From Takashimella koratensis (taxonomy: Eukaryota > Basidiomycota > Tremellomycetes > Trichosporonales > Tetragoniomycetaceae), in the NCBI GenBank assembly GCA_003116875.1, contig BCKT01000004.1, forward strand, positions 1,794,891 through 1,858,890: DNA of 64,000 nucleotides. The letters are read 5' to 3'. The translations under genes were made by a program, and so were the position numbers. The notes beneath the pieces are model-generated. The model saw only the letters and a list, made by a program, of their open reading frames with translations, did not search any database and had not been told where the DNA came from. This document shows positions 44,001-54,270 of this stretch, in pieces (position 1 is the stretch's first letter; each line of letters opens with the position of its first letter).

Positions 44001-44867
44001 GAGTCGATGGGAACAAGTACGCAGACGAGCTCCGCAGGTCCGGGCTCAGGCCAAGGTCAAGGTCCAGACCAAGCCCAAGGGACCGGGACCGCCCAACGAA
44101 CGGAAAGGCTCAAAGTTCTCGTTGTTGAGGATAACGCAGTCAATCGGCGGATTCTGACAACGATGCTTCGGCGTGTGGTAAGTTTCTCTTCTCCTCTGAT
44201 CTCAACTCATACTCTACCGTCTCCATTTTTTACTATCCCAATTCCTATGACCATTCTTTACTCCTACATCTCATACTTGATCGACAGTACTAACTCTACC
44301 TAGGCATGCGACTTTGCCGAAGCCATCGACGGTGAAGACGCCGTTACCCAGTTCAAAGCGTTCCATCCGGATTTGGTACTGCTCGATATCAATATGCCGA
44401 AGAAGGACGGGTTCGAGGCGGCGTCGGAGATGAGGGCGGTCGAGCGGGCCCGGGCGAGGGCAGCGAGTGGACGTGGGTCCAAAGGGTCGAGAGGAGGAGC
44501 GTCGACAGCTGCGGCTGCGTCTGCTGCACAAGAATCGCCTTCGTCGACAGCCTCCACAGTAGCCAGTCCACCCGTTAGCGAAGGGAGCGAGAGCACATCC
44601 ACCGGTACACCTACCACGCCCACACCTACCACTCCTCACGCCAACATCACACCTACCGCCATTACAAACACCACCACCACCCCGGTCTCGACCAACAGCA
44701 CCTCCTCGCCGTCGGCGCCCAAACGCGCCCGGATTATCGCAGTCACCGCCATGTCGAGTGAAGGTCAACAACGACGTGGTATGTTGGAGTGCGGTATAGA
44801 CGAATGGCGTACCAAACCTGTTAGTTTGAAAGAACTACGGGCGGTCGTTGAGAAGATGATCGAGTAA
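38029..44867 (+). CDS. Hybrid histidine kinase with GAF domain(s) and C-terminal receiver
   Basis: This is a phosphorelay sensor probably feeding the Ypd1/HOG-type pathway. Six exons (38029-38246, 38319-40120, 40182-41062, 41135-41242, 41295-44177, 44304-44867) keep frame and give 2151 residues. The first about 480 residues are disordered and acidic. A GAF domain lies at about 515-665 (LAKSIFGTSMAFVDIITED, DVSFCCHCLLSP, KIKFYAGAPLLVG). A second GAF-like region split by an insertion follows (EIRLALDAYAVAVVDLS ... VQTRRVWFTRDDS). HisKA has the phospho-His in ASHELRTPLHQI (about 1097). HATPase boxes are IIHNALKFTDRG, DIKDTGRGM and GSGLGLGLAQRM. The receiver begins KVLVVEDNAVNRR (about 1942) with the phospho-Asp in LLDINMPKKDG (about 1992) and the lysine in RTKPVS. 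A roughly 90-residue Ser/Thr insertion interrupts the receiver. No membrane helix is seen, so it is likely cytosolic. Confidence 0.93.
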
Positions 44868-45712
44868 GAGGAGACGAGGGGTGGAAGAGATGGTTCGGTT
44901 CGAGTTGGGTTCGGTTTTCCTTCATTTTTTTTTGGGTTCTTCAGGTTCTCCTTCTCCCCGCATCTCTTCTCTACCCCCGCCCCCAATCCCACCCTACGCT
45001 TATACTTTCACAACATGGAAGCTCCCACTCTACACTCTCGAACCTCCCTACTTTTTCCCTCCTGCCTCTGCCCTCCTGCCCCTTCCCTCCTGGCTCGTCC
45101 CTTTTCTCGTCTCGTCTCGATAACTTTTGTACTTTGTCTTTGTATCACTCGCTAGTCTAGCATACACGAACTCAGCACGCGTGCGATCGTTCATACACAC
45201 CACACATATACCTTCACATACAAACACGCAAATAACACAAACACACAAACACGTTTCCTTCACTTTCACTTTCATATACAGTACAGTACACGGTTGCTAT
45301 TCATACTTGTACACGCACACACACACACACACGCCAGACCCATGCATACACGCCAAGCATTTGTCTCTTGTCTTTTGCCTGTGACATGCGATCATGTGGT
45401 TGGTAAATGGACACGAGTCAGCTCTTTTGTCAGGTGCCATTGGTACAGTATATTATAGCACCTTAGCTACGTCCCCTCTCAACCCACTCAAGATTTTCGA
45501 CACAATACAACCCAGTACAAGATGCAAAAGAAGACTTGACATGACCCGATTTTCAACTGATAAACTACAGTAGTGTTGTAAATCCACCCTTTATCTTAAA
45601 ACAACAGATGACAATGCAAATAAACCAAAGGAGCTCAATGAGGGTGGTGAAATCGTAATGATGATATATGGCTGACCAAGTTCTTTGGGTATGGGAAAGA
45701 TGCGAAGTAGGG
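44868..45712. other. Convergent spacer with CA microsatellite
   Basis: The 845 bp lie between converging stop codons. The plus strand is CT-rich up to 45120, then ACA-rich, with a perfect CA run at about 45311-45333. No gene is supported. Direct CAGTACA words near 45280-45295 and 45440 are noted without function. Confidence 0.45.
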
Positions 45713-48700
45713 CTATAAAGCAGTGGGTGAAGATTTGTATGGCTGAGAAGAGAACTGCGGGAGGTGTGGTGAGGACGATGTGGATCCAGTGGACGATGGC
45801 GGGAGGGGAACCGGCAGCGACAAAGGGGACACAAATAATGGCGATGGCAAGCGCTGCACAGCTTGTATGTCTGTATCCAAGGGCAAAGGATCAGTCGTTG
45901 AACGTTGCGGTTGCGGTTGCGGTTGTGGCTGGGACGGCGAGTCACTGCGCGGTGAATGCCCGTGAGGCGAGAGTTGATGTGGAGACGTCGGAGAGTGTAA
46001 AGATTGCGGTGAATACGGAGAATGAGGTCGTGAAGATGGAGGTTGGAGTCGGACCTGTAACGACGTTGGTCTCTCCCGCTCGCTTTGTGGTAGGCTAGTA
46101 AGTACCCCGTCCGACCCGAGTCTTGGAGCAGAGACACTTGCTTGCTCTGTGAATTTAACAATGACCTTTCCGTCGGGTCCAAGGTCACCTTCACTCTCGT
46201 CGCTCCCGCTACCCCGTTTCCCGATTCCACTTCCACTTCCACTTCCGCTCCCACTGCCACTGCCACTGCCATTGCTGTTCCCTTCGACGACGACGTCTTG
46301 ACCACCTGACCGACCATATTTCCCCCCCGACTGATTCGAGGCCAACATCCAGTCGTACCCAAACACACCACCACTGACCTGACTCATCTGCCTTCCCCCA
46401 TTCGCCTCGGTCTCCAACTCTTCATCCCTCACTCCCCCTGCACCGCCAATTCCACCTGCGCGCGGCACGTAGCTACCTCTTCGACTAGGGTTCACGCTCG
46501 TCCTTCGACTAGGGTTCGGGTCAAATCCTCTACTCCATTTCGGATCCAGCCACCTCCCATTCCCCATCATCCACAACCCGACCAAGACCATACCCAAAAA
46601 CGTCCCTGCCGCGACCCACCCGCCTCGCCTTGCCTGGTCGACGATCGCGGCGTCGGCGGTACTGCTCGAATCCCTTATCGCCGCAGGGAGGAACGCCGCG
46701 CTTGGCCAGACCGCTCCGCCCACGATGCTCGCCACGAGCGCGATGGAAATGATCTTTGTCCGTCGTCCCTGGCCACGCAGCGCCATGGCGAAGAGCGTGG
46801 GGAACAAGGGAGCCTGGAAGAAGAGGCACATGATGAGTGTGGCCACGCCCCGTGATCCGGCTGCCTGAGGGATGAGCGGGATAGCGATGGCTGTAGCGAA
46901 TGCTCCAAGGGAGCAGAGGAGGAAGAGTACCCTCGGTGTAAGGATGCGCCAGTAGAAGATGGCCGAAGCGAACATGCGCGAGATAGCGAATGCGATCCGT
47001 GCTCCAAAGTGCGCCCAGGACGCCGAGTCGCCCGGTGCTAAAGTAAGCACCATGTTGTTCCAGTAGTTATCGACGGTTTCTTGTCCGCCGACATAGAGGA
47101 ACATTGCGAACACGCATAACGCGAACGACAGACCACGGAGCGAGATGTGTAGGGTCCGACTCTTGGATATCCGAATATCGGTCATCGGGTGGTGTGGGGG
47201 TTCGAGGTTTGCCGCTTCGGCACGGAACAGCGCGACCGACTCGAGTTCTGCATGGTCGGCTTCCGAGAGCGGCACGTAGAAGAAGATGAGTGCGAGAAAG
47301 ACGACAAAGACAGCGACGGCGAGGTAACACCACTGAACAGCGAACAGCGCGACCCTGCCATTCGATTGGACAGAGGTGAAGAGCACGCGTGAAGCGAGGA
47401 TAGGGGAGATGACGCTCCCGAACCCCTGAGCGGCCTGGGAGAAACACAACCGAGCCTCGGCGTGCTCATTAGGCCCGGACAAAGCGATGTATGGGTTCGC
47501 AGCGACTTCGAGTAAAGACAGGCCAGCAGCGACCATGAAGTTGGAGAGGAAGCAGCCAGCGTAGGAGAGCAGGACCGACGATGGCCAGAACGCCATGCAC
47601 CCGACGGCGTAGACTAGAAGAAGTCAGTCAAGCTCATAGTGGAGGAAGTAGACCAGTAGTGTGCCAACTCACTGCTGAGACCCGTGATGAATGTCGCTTT
47701 GAAGCCGTGCTTTAAGAGCACATACGATCCGATGGTCAGTGGCGAGACAAAGTATCCGATCCAGTACGCGTTCGTTAACGAGATCGCGCGAGATGGAGGT
47801 GCCGCAGCGGGTATGATCGCCTCCATCTCTGCGTTGAGCGTCCCGAGGAGACCGTACGAGAACCCCCAGAGGAGGAAGAGGAACGTGACAAAGAGGACAG
47901 GCCACCAAGCCTCCTTGTTGCTTAGTTCAGTCAGCGGTTTTCGACCTCCCATCTGGACGAAGTCGAAGAACGTGTGCGTCGGCGCCTGAATCGCAATGTT
48001 CGGCGACGGCGAGCTGGTGGTGGGTGTGATCGTCTCAAACACCGACGGCGGGACAGAGTCAATCGCCACGTTGAAATCGGAGCCGAGGGTTTGTGACCGC
48101 TGGTGTTTGGTTGGTCGACTGCTGATGGAAAGAGAACCAGGGAGGAGCGAGTCGAGAGTGACCGTCATCCGCCGAGAAGCCGCAGACGAGTTGCGCGTGA
48201 GCCGGGATCTGGTCGACATTCGTGTAGTCGCAGGGGCGAGGCGAGGTAACTGCACTTCGAGACCGTTTCCATTCCCATTTGCGCCATTCCCAAACGACGA
48301 CCCGTTCGCACCGGGGTTTGGTGTATACCCATTGCCCGTATCTCCCGGCGGTCCGTTGGAGAAGAACTGGTAAATGTCCATCTGGTCCTCGTCTGGCACG
48401 TCGTCTGACGTCTCGAGGATCGCCTGTAGTTGCATCTGCGGGGATAGTTTGATTTGGTTGGCGGTAGGGTTCCCACCGATGCCGTTCCCGTTGGCACTGG
48501 AGCCCGTGATCGTCCCGGAGGTGCTCAAGATCCCGAGTCCGCCCAGACCCAGACCGAAGCCAAAGCCCGTTGCCGTGCCCCCTCCGCCTCCTTGGCTCTT
48601 GTACTCGGACACGCCGTTGGACTCGCTCGCGTACGTGCCCTTGGTCGAGCGGGTCGCACCCCCAAGGAAAGAAGGGATGAACCGCTGCATCAGTGGCTTG

Positions 48701-49759
48701 AGCACAAGCACACAGCAGCACATGAGACCGATACTCGTTTCGATCCCAGACCACATGAACGAGAAGCTCGCGTCGTACACAAAGTTGGGAGGGGTCGACG
48801 AGGCCGATACGGCAGCCACGCCGGATTCGAGCAACTCGTTCCGAAGCGTGTCCTGCAGATAGGCAATACGGACTGGCATGTGTTAGTTGATGGAACTAAC
48901 CGTGAGAGTGAAACGTAACAAGACTTACCAACGTCGACAGCGGCGACAAAGCCGCCGAGAATAAAAGTGATGATCAGTGCCACCTTGGCACGGATCTCGA
49001 TACGAAGAGAAGTAAGGACAGGAAGAGGGAAGAGTAAAATGGCAAAGTCGGTGATGATGTTGATAGGTGCGGAGGAGAGGTAGAGGGTGACGAGGTCGAT
49101 GCAGGTGCCCTCTTCATCGCTGAAAGCAGATTTCACAGGGTGGCATTGCTGGTTGGAGAGGCAACGTCAGTATCGCAATTAAAGAAGAGACGTTGATCCA
49201 GATGGCAAAAGAGACTTTGATCCAGATGGCGAGGGGGACGAGGCTTACAAAGATGCTCAAGAAGGTCAGGACAATCCCGGCAATGTTGACGACTGCCATC
49301 GTCGCCATTGACGCATAGCGAAGGAACCGATGAGCAGCGGCGAGGCGGATGTAGAGAATGAGAATCGCCGTCTTTGTGGCCATGAGTACAGGGTTATACA
49401 GCACGGTAAATGCGTAGATCGACCGTTTCAGTGCGCTCTCCCATTCTGGTTTGATCTCTGCCGAGTCTGGTGTTAGCGGGGTCGAACAACAAACTGCTAT
49501 CCACTTCTTGGATCCTTTGCCTTTAATCCTAGAGATCTCGCTCACCTGAGTCAACCTTGCCTAGACCATAATGCGACCCGACCATGATACAACCCATGAA
49601 CAAGGTGTTGAGTATCCAAGCGAGGACAGTGATCCAGTCGTCTGGATCGCTGCGCCTTCGGATGAACCATTTCGAGATACATCGCGCAATGGTGAAGACG
49701 GTAGCGAGGATGGTGAAAACGAGGGAGACGACGAAGACGGCGGTCGAGCGATCGGGCAT
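45713..49759 (-). CDS. Fusion of a Pth11-type seven-helix receptor domain and a FucP-like MFS transporter
   Basis: Five exons (49759-49546, 49457-49249, 49148-48929, 48872-47673, 47613-45713) keep frame and give 1247 residues. Residues 1-280 look like a fungal rhodopsin/Pth11-type domain. They contain several helices, the RRRSDPDDWITVLAWI loop, the CHPV motif after helix 4, APINIITDFAILLFPLPVL, and FSFMWSGIETSIGLMCCCVL with K-P-L-M. A Gly/Asn-rich linker of about 250 residues follows. The MFS domain then begins at WWPVLFVTFLFLLWGFSYGL (about 535) and continues with SLLEVAANPYIALSG and GQETVDNYWNNMVL, as in L-fucose:H+ symporters, to about 965. A 280-residue Ser/Pro/Gly-rich tail ends the protein. 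The whole junction, from the last receptor helix to the first MFS helices, lies in one 1200-nt exon, so it is not an artefact of joining exons. Confidence 0.82.
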
Positions 49760-50983
49760 GACGCGAGTAAGGGAGTCGACGTTTACGCCCCGTCGCGACG
49801 GGCTCGAGTGAAGGCCTCCTCTTTGCTAGGCGAAAGCAAGGGGATGGATGAAAGAGGGATCAAGAGAAACGCCTGGTAGGTGAGAAACAAGCGACAAGGA
49901 GGAAGAAGTGATACGATCGGTCACCGCCGAGACGAGGTCATCGGTGCTTGTGGGATCTTGGTTTCAAATCGCGGGTGTTGACGGCGGAGGATATGGGTGT
50001 GTTGACAAGTCCGACTTGAGCAGGTGGGTAAGGTTGAGATCGTCGTTAGCGGCGTGTCGTCGATGCGTGTTCTTGACAATGGACAGAGGTAGAGGCAAGC
50101 GTCGAATGTACGAGTGTACGAGCATACGAGTACAATAATGGTCAGGCCACTTTACTCGACTTCCCAATGAGGGTCGAGGGTCGAGGGTTGAGGGGTGGTC
50201 AATTGAGCCGCCATGCGAAAGTCCTCCCTCCCGCTTGCGCCGGTGATCATGGCTGCGTTATTGATGAGTGCGGTCTCTGAGTGTTAATTGGGACAGGAGG
50301 GTCAGTGGAGCGCGGGGCCTGGAGGCAGCAGGAGGCTGGGGCAGCGGGGGGAGGGGGAGGGAGAGGGAGGGAGGGGCAGAGGGGTTGGGTCCAGGTTCAT
50401 GTCTGGGTCAGCTGGTCGATTGGTCCCCCTAAGTTGGGTCCGACGACAACACAAATTCATTAGCCGTCGTAGGGGTTAGTCATCGTGCTCTCGTCCCCCG
50501 CGCCTTCTGCAGCCCACCTGCTCTGCTCTGCTGCCATGGACAGTGGTTAGCACTCTCTGGTACTGTATCCCGTCAGCGTCGACTGAATGGGCGGCACTCG
50601 CACAGTGGTACCTGTTGATCTCGTAGGGGTCGTAAACAGGTCAACCTAGATTCGATAGTTGGTTACGGCGTCGTAATCGAGCTGCTCTGGGTTGCCCGGG
50701 TCTCTAGGATGAGATGTCCCCTCTGCTCTGGTGGCCCCCTCGTTGCTTTGGGACTGAATTGAACATGAACCTGGTGGATGGACCAACTGATAAACATCTT
50801 TGCTGTCGCCTTGTCCGAATCGAGCAAGACTGAGACGTTTCAATTGAATCCCTGTCTCATCCTCTCCTCATCTCATTCCTCGTCCACCCTCGTCCAGCCG
50901 TCTCCTATTCTCTCATTGTCCCATTCACACTCAAGCATACTCGACCCTCACTGCTCATCCCTCATCCTCGGCACATCCTCATC
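49760..50983. promoter_or_regulatory. Divergent spacer between the receptor-transporter fusion and the UCH gene
   Basis: These 1224 bp have no supported gene. A G-rich stretch lies at about 50325-50395 on the plus strand (repeated GGGAGG words). The final 130 bp before 50984 are CT-rich and are the probable UCH leader. A short GAGGGTCGAGGGTCGAGGGTTGAGG direct repeat lies near 50168-50192. Confidence 0.45.
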
Positions 50984-51932
50984 ATGCAGGCCGAAACCGG
51001 GCCCGTTCCAGCAATCAGAGACTGGCACCCTTTGGAGTCGTCGCCCGAGGTGTTGACCTCCCTCGCAAGGGTGAGTAAGCGTAGGCTTCAATGAGATCTA
51101 CGAGTCAGACAGTCACTCATCGGATTGACACTTCCGTGTACTGTAGCATTGGGGTCTGCCAGAGCAGTACTCGTTCGTCGATGTGCTTGGCGTCGACGAG
51201 TCGCTCCTAGCGATGATCGACCTCCCTGTCCATGCAGTTGTCTTCCTCTTCCCAGATACACCGAGCATCGTCGCGATGCGCGCGGGAAACAAGTCTGGAC
51301 CATCAGGTGTGGGCGCGGAACCTCTATGGATACCGCAAGTCGGCGTCGGTGCGTGGTCTCACCCCCCACTTGCTTGATGCGGTCGCTGACTTTGCCCAGG
51401 CCATAGCTGTGGGACATTCGCTGTACTCCATGCGCTGGCCGAGACCCGATTCGCACCCCTCCTCGAGCCGTTCTACGCCGCCTGCCGCGGTAAGCTCTGC
51501 CTCGCCCCCCTCTCCCACACACGCCTTCGATTGGGCTGACTCCCACCCCCCAGCTGTCCCCGCGGCCGAGCGGTCTGCACTCGTCGCGACCAGCACTCTT
51601 ATCAAATCCGCTCACAACGCTTGCGTGGCCGCCGGTCAAGTCCCCGTCCGACCTTCCGACTGGGACGACTGCGACCATTTCCTTTCGTTCGTTCCGCACG
51701 ATGGCAGGCTGTACGAGATGGATGGGAACAAGCCGTGCACTGGGCCCGTGGATCGCGGAGAATGCACGGACGTCTTGCGGGTGCGTCAAGATCATGCGGT
51801 GCGAAGGGAAGGCGGGAGTATCTGCTGATCAGCGTCCAATCGTAACAGGACGCCGCTCGCATCGTGAGAGAGATGTATCTTCCACTCGCGGAAGGCAGCC
51901 TCAACTTCTCCCTCATTGCACTGGTCGGTTGA
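50984..51932 (+). CDS. YUH1: Ubiquitin carboxyl-terminal hydrolase, UCH (C12) family
   Basis: UCH enzymes remove small adducts from the ubiquitin C-terminus. Five exons (50984-51070, 51147-51348, 51400-51489, 51554-51780, 51849-51932) keep frame and give 229 residues, the length of UCH-L3/Yuh1. The N-terminus WHPLESSPEVLTSLAR leads to HWGLPEQYSFVDVLGVDESL. The active-site region reads GHSCGTFAVLHALAE, with Cys in the usual context. The catalytic His lies in DHFLSFVPHDG and the Asp in LYEMDGNKP, exactly 15 residues apart as in UCH-L3. The C-terminus ends LNFSLIALVG. One key residue differs: the oxyanion-hole Gln six residues before Cys in UCH enzymes is Val here, with a Gln one position earlier. 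It may be weakly active or adapted; the splice choice at 51348 affects this reading. Confidence 0.9.
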
Positions 51933-52480
51933 AGGGTGGAGAGAGGCGACGAGTCGAAGGCGACCGAGCAGGACACACGTCCTCTGGAGATCCGCCTCTC
52001 GGCCGAGCTCAGTTTCGGTTCCAATCTCGCCTTCTCGTCGCTGATGCAAGGCTTCACCGAGGATGGCATGACCCGGCCGAGCAACCCTCTGTCGCCACCG
52101 CGACTTATCAGCCGTCTTCGCACCACCCCACGCGGCTCTCTCACACAACACTTCGGCGTTATTCGGGCTTGCGCCATGTGAAAGGATCATCATCGTGTTT
52201 CACCTCCCACTTCGTCAGATTTCTCCAGTGTCGGGCGGAGCTCGTGAGGACAGACAACGGCAATAGTGCAGGCCCCGAGCGGGCATAGCTGTCGGCCGTC
52301 CTGGAGCATGTCGTGAGACGTTTTCGAGTCAAAGGTTCGTCGAGCGGCGTGGAGCTTTTTGGCTCCGATATCATCACCTCGGTTTGCCAGAATATACATA
52401 TAATTTGGAGGACTATGTAATCGACTCGTTTTCTATCATTTCAAAACCAAGAACAGCTCAGCACTTGCCCAGCAATCACG
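51933..52480. other. Spacer after the UCH gene
   Basis: The 548 bp carry several overlapping frames on both strands but none with family similarity or good start context. AATATACATATAA at about 52390-52402 lies 80 bp before the next ATG and may act as its TATA element. Confidence 0.35.
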
Positions 52481-52801
52481 ATGTCGACTCAGAATGCCAA
52501 CAGCACCTATTTCTCATTTCCGCCATTCAAGGTGAGTTTTCATGATTAACGACAAAAGTGAATGAGCATGAGCTGAAGTGTTATCCAGGCAAGTGCCGAC
52601 AGCGAATGCACGACCACTGTGGCTACATCCAAGCCCAACTCAGAAGTAGCCACGAGCGCGCCTGATACTTCTGGGACTACTTCTGCACGAGACAAAACGG
52701 TCATTCCTCCTCTCAAGCAGGAGGACAGGTCGAATACGACTAACTCGACTGGTTCGTGGAGTGAACGTCTTTTTGGCAAGAGCAAGGGGGTCCCCGATTG
52801 A
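52481..52801 (+). CDS. Small Ser/Thr-rich protein, unknown
   Basis: Two exons (52481-52531, 52589-52801) give 87 residues from MSTQNANSTYFSFPPFK. The intron has GTGAGT, a GCTGA branch and CCAG, so expression is plausible. The product is rich in Ser, Thr and Asn, without signal peptide or membrane helix, and ends GSWSERLFGKSKGVPD. The next gene (53395) also begins MST, has an aromatic/Phe-rich opening and a phase-0 intron at a comparable place, which hints at a duplicated pair. Function is unknown. Confidence 0.5.
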
Positions 52802-53394
52802 AGAGCGAGTTCTAGCTCGTACAGCTTTCTTGGGAGCGGCGCATAAATATCAGGTTGATAGATTGGCGGCGCCAGCTCAGTATGCAAACTGCGATTTGCC
52901 TCACTACCTTATGACTTCATTCTAACAACCCGATGTTTCGAGCCGTCTTTGGGCCGATCTTCCCCATTTCCACGGCGAGCTTCACGAGAGATCTAACGGA
53001 GATCGGATCTCAAACCCCACTTCGGCGAAGTACCCGCTCCGCACATCTTTGCGAGAGTTGCTAAAGCAGGACACGAAAGGACCTGCAGCGTGTCTTGAGA
53101 TAAAGGGGGTGAAAGGATGTGAAAGGGTCGACTGAACGAGGGGCGCGGTGCGACAACATGAAAGTAGAGCATGTTTATATCCTTTCAGGATGGGAGCGGA
53201 GTCGATTTCAGTCTCTGCACGAGCACACTCGGTCCTACTCCCCCATATTCGATGCGTGAACAGAACCCCCCCCCCCCCCCCCCCCCACCCCCCAATTTTC
53301 CCAAAACCTCATTCTGCCTACTTTCTCTCATCTCACTTCATTGACACAGGTACTCATAAATACAACTCTTTTGACCCGCAAACACGTCACAACG
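52802..53394. other. Spacer with a long poly-C tract
   Basis: The 593 bp contain no supported gene. A run of 21 C (about 53266-53286), one A and six more C lies about 110 bp ahead of the next start codon. The remainder resembles promoter DNA. Confidence 0.5.
53266..53293. repeat. Poly-C homopolymer tract
   Basis: Twenty-one consecutive C, then A, then six C on the plus strand. It may be variable in length and prone to sequencing error. It lies in the promoter of the 53395 gene. Confidence 0.9.
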
Positions 53395-53847
53395 ATGTCC
53401 ACCGCCCCCTCCAACCATTTGGAATACACGTCGTTCACGTGCTTTGATTCACTCAAGTCCGAAGCCCCGCTTGTAAGCTGCTTTTTGCAAGTCACTTTGT
53501 TAGCCACTAACATTGTACAGACATCTGGGGCTGGACCAAATGCCGATGAACGGGCAGCACCTTCTCGAGTTTCGAGCTTTGACAGCAACGCCAGCAGCGC
53601 TAGCGCTGGAGACCCGCTTCGCAAACAATCCGCCTTTGACAGCACAAAGCCACCAGAGGGCGCATACGATCAAAAGCCGAACTACTGGAATGGGTGTGTG
53701 ACAATCTCCAAGAACAGCAACAGAAACGCCAGTGAAACCCTCTTAGAGATCCTGAGAAAATATCCGCTCCCCCACACGAAATGCGATACAGCCCGATCGC
53801 ATGATACACACACTCCCCTTACAGAGTTTGGTGATTTGAGGCATTGA
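53395..53847 (+). CDS. Small Ser-rich protein, unknown
   Basis: Two exons (53395-53472, 53521-53847) give 134 residues from MSTAPSNHLEYTSFTCF. The intron is only 48 nt, with GTAAGC, a CACTAAC branch and ACAG. The product contains a Ser/Asn/Asp region (SSFDSNASSASAGD), then YDQKPNYWNG and a C-terminal helix-like NASETLLEILRKYPL. It has no known domain. A second donor-like GTGTGTGAC follows WNG, so the C-terminus may differ. Position and opening residues suggest kinship with the gene at 52481. Confidence 0.45.
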   Translation: MSTAPSNHLEYTSFTCFDSLKSEAPLVSCFLQVTLLATNIVQTSGAGPNADERAAPSRVSSFDSNASSASAGDPLRKQSAFDSTKPPEGAYDQKPNYWNGCVTISKNSNRNASETLLEILRKYPLPHTKCDTARSHDTHTPLTEFGDLRH

Positions 53848-54270
53848 AAAGGCGAGACGACCGGCGAGTCCAGAGAATGCGTTTGGTTGATACACGTTCC
53901 CAACCGTACTCAATGTCACGCCACACTTACCACGCTCCTCGCGGAGTTCAGCCACTACCGCCTGATGCCGTTTGGCCTTCGTTTGACACCTCCTGTCACC
54001 GACGGTCCTTTCGTTGTCGGAGTACGCGTTACTTCAGAGAGCAGCTTTTTGATTTGTTCAGTCTAGAAAGTGCGAGGGAGTCTGGAACTCTCTTTCAGTG
54101 TTGCCCACTTTACAAGACGACAAGACAACTTGCCCTCTTGCCGACAACTGAAAGACCACTTCCATTACCAGACCAAATTTCAACCAGCCGCCCACCCCTC
54201 GTGCGACAGCTCACGACCATTTACCGATACCTTGGCGAGTACGCGCAAGACCCAGCTTTTCCCCCGCTTG

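Noticed and set aside
46675..47447. Alternative minus-strand frames inside the MFS part of the fusion gene
   Set aside because: They overlap conserved transporter helices in other frames and show Arg/Ser-rich shadow composition.
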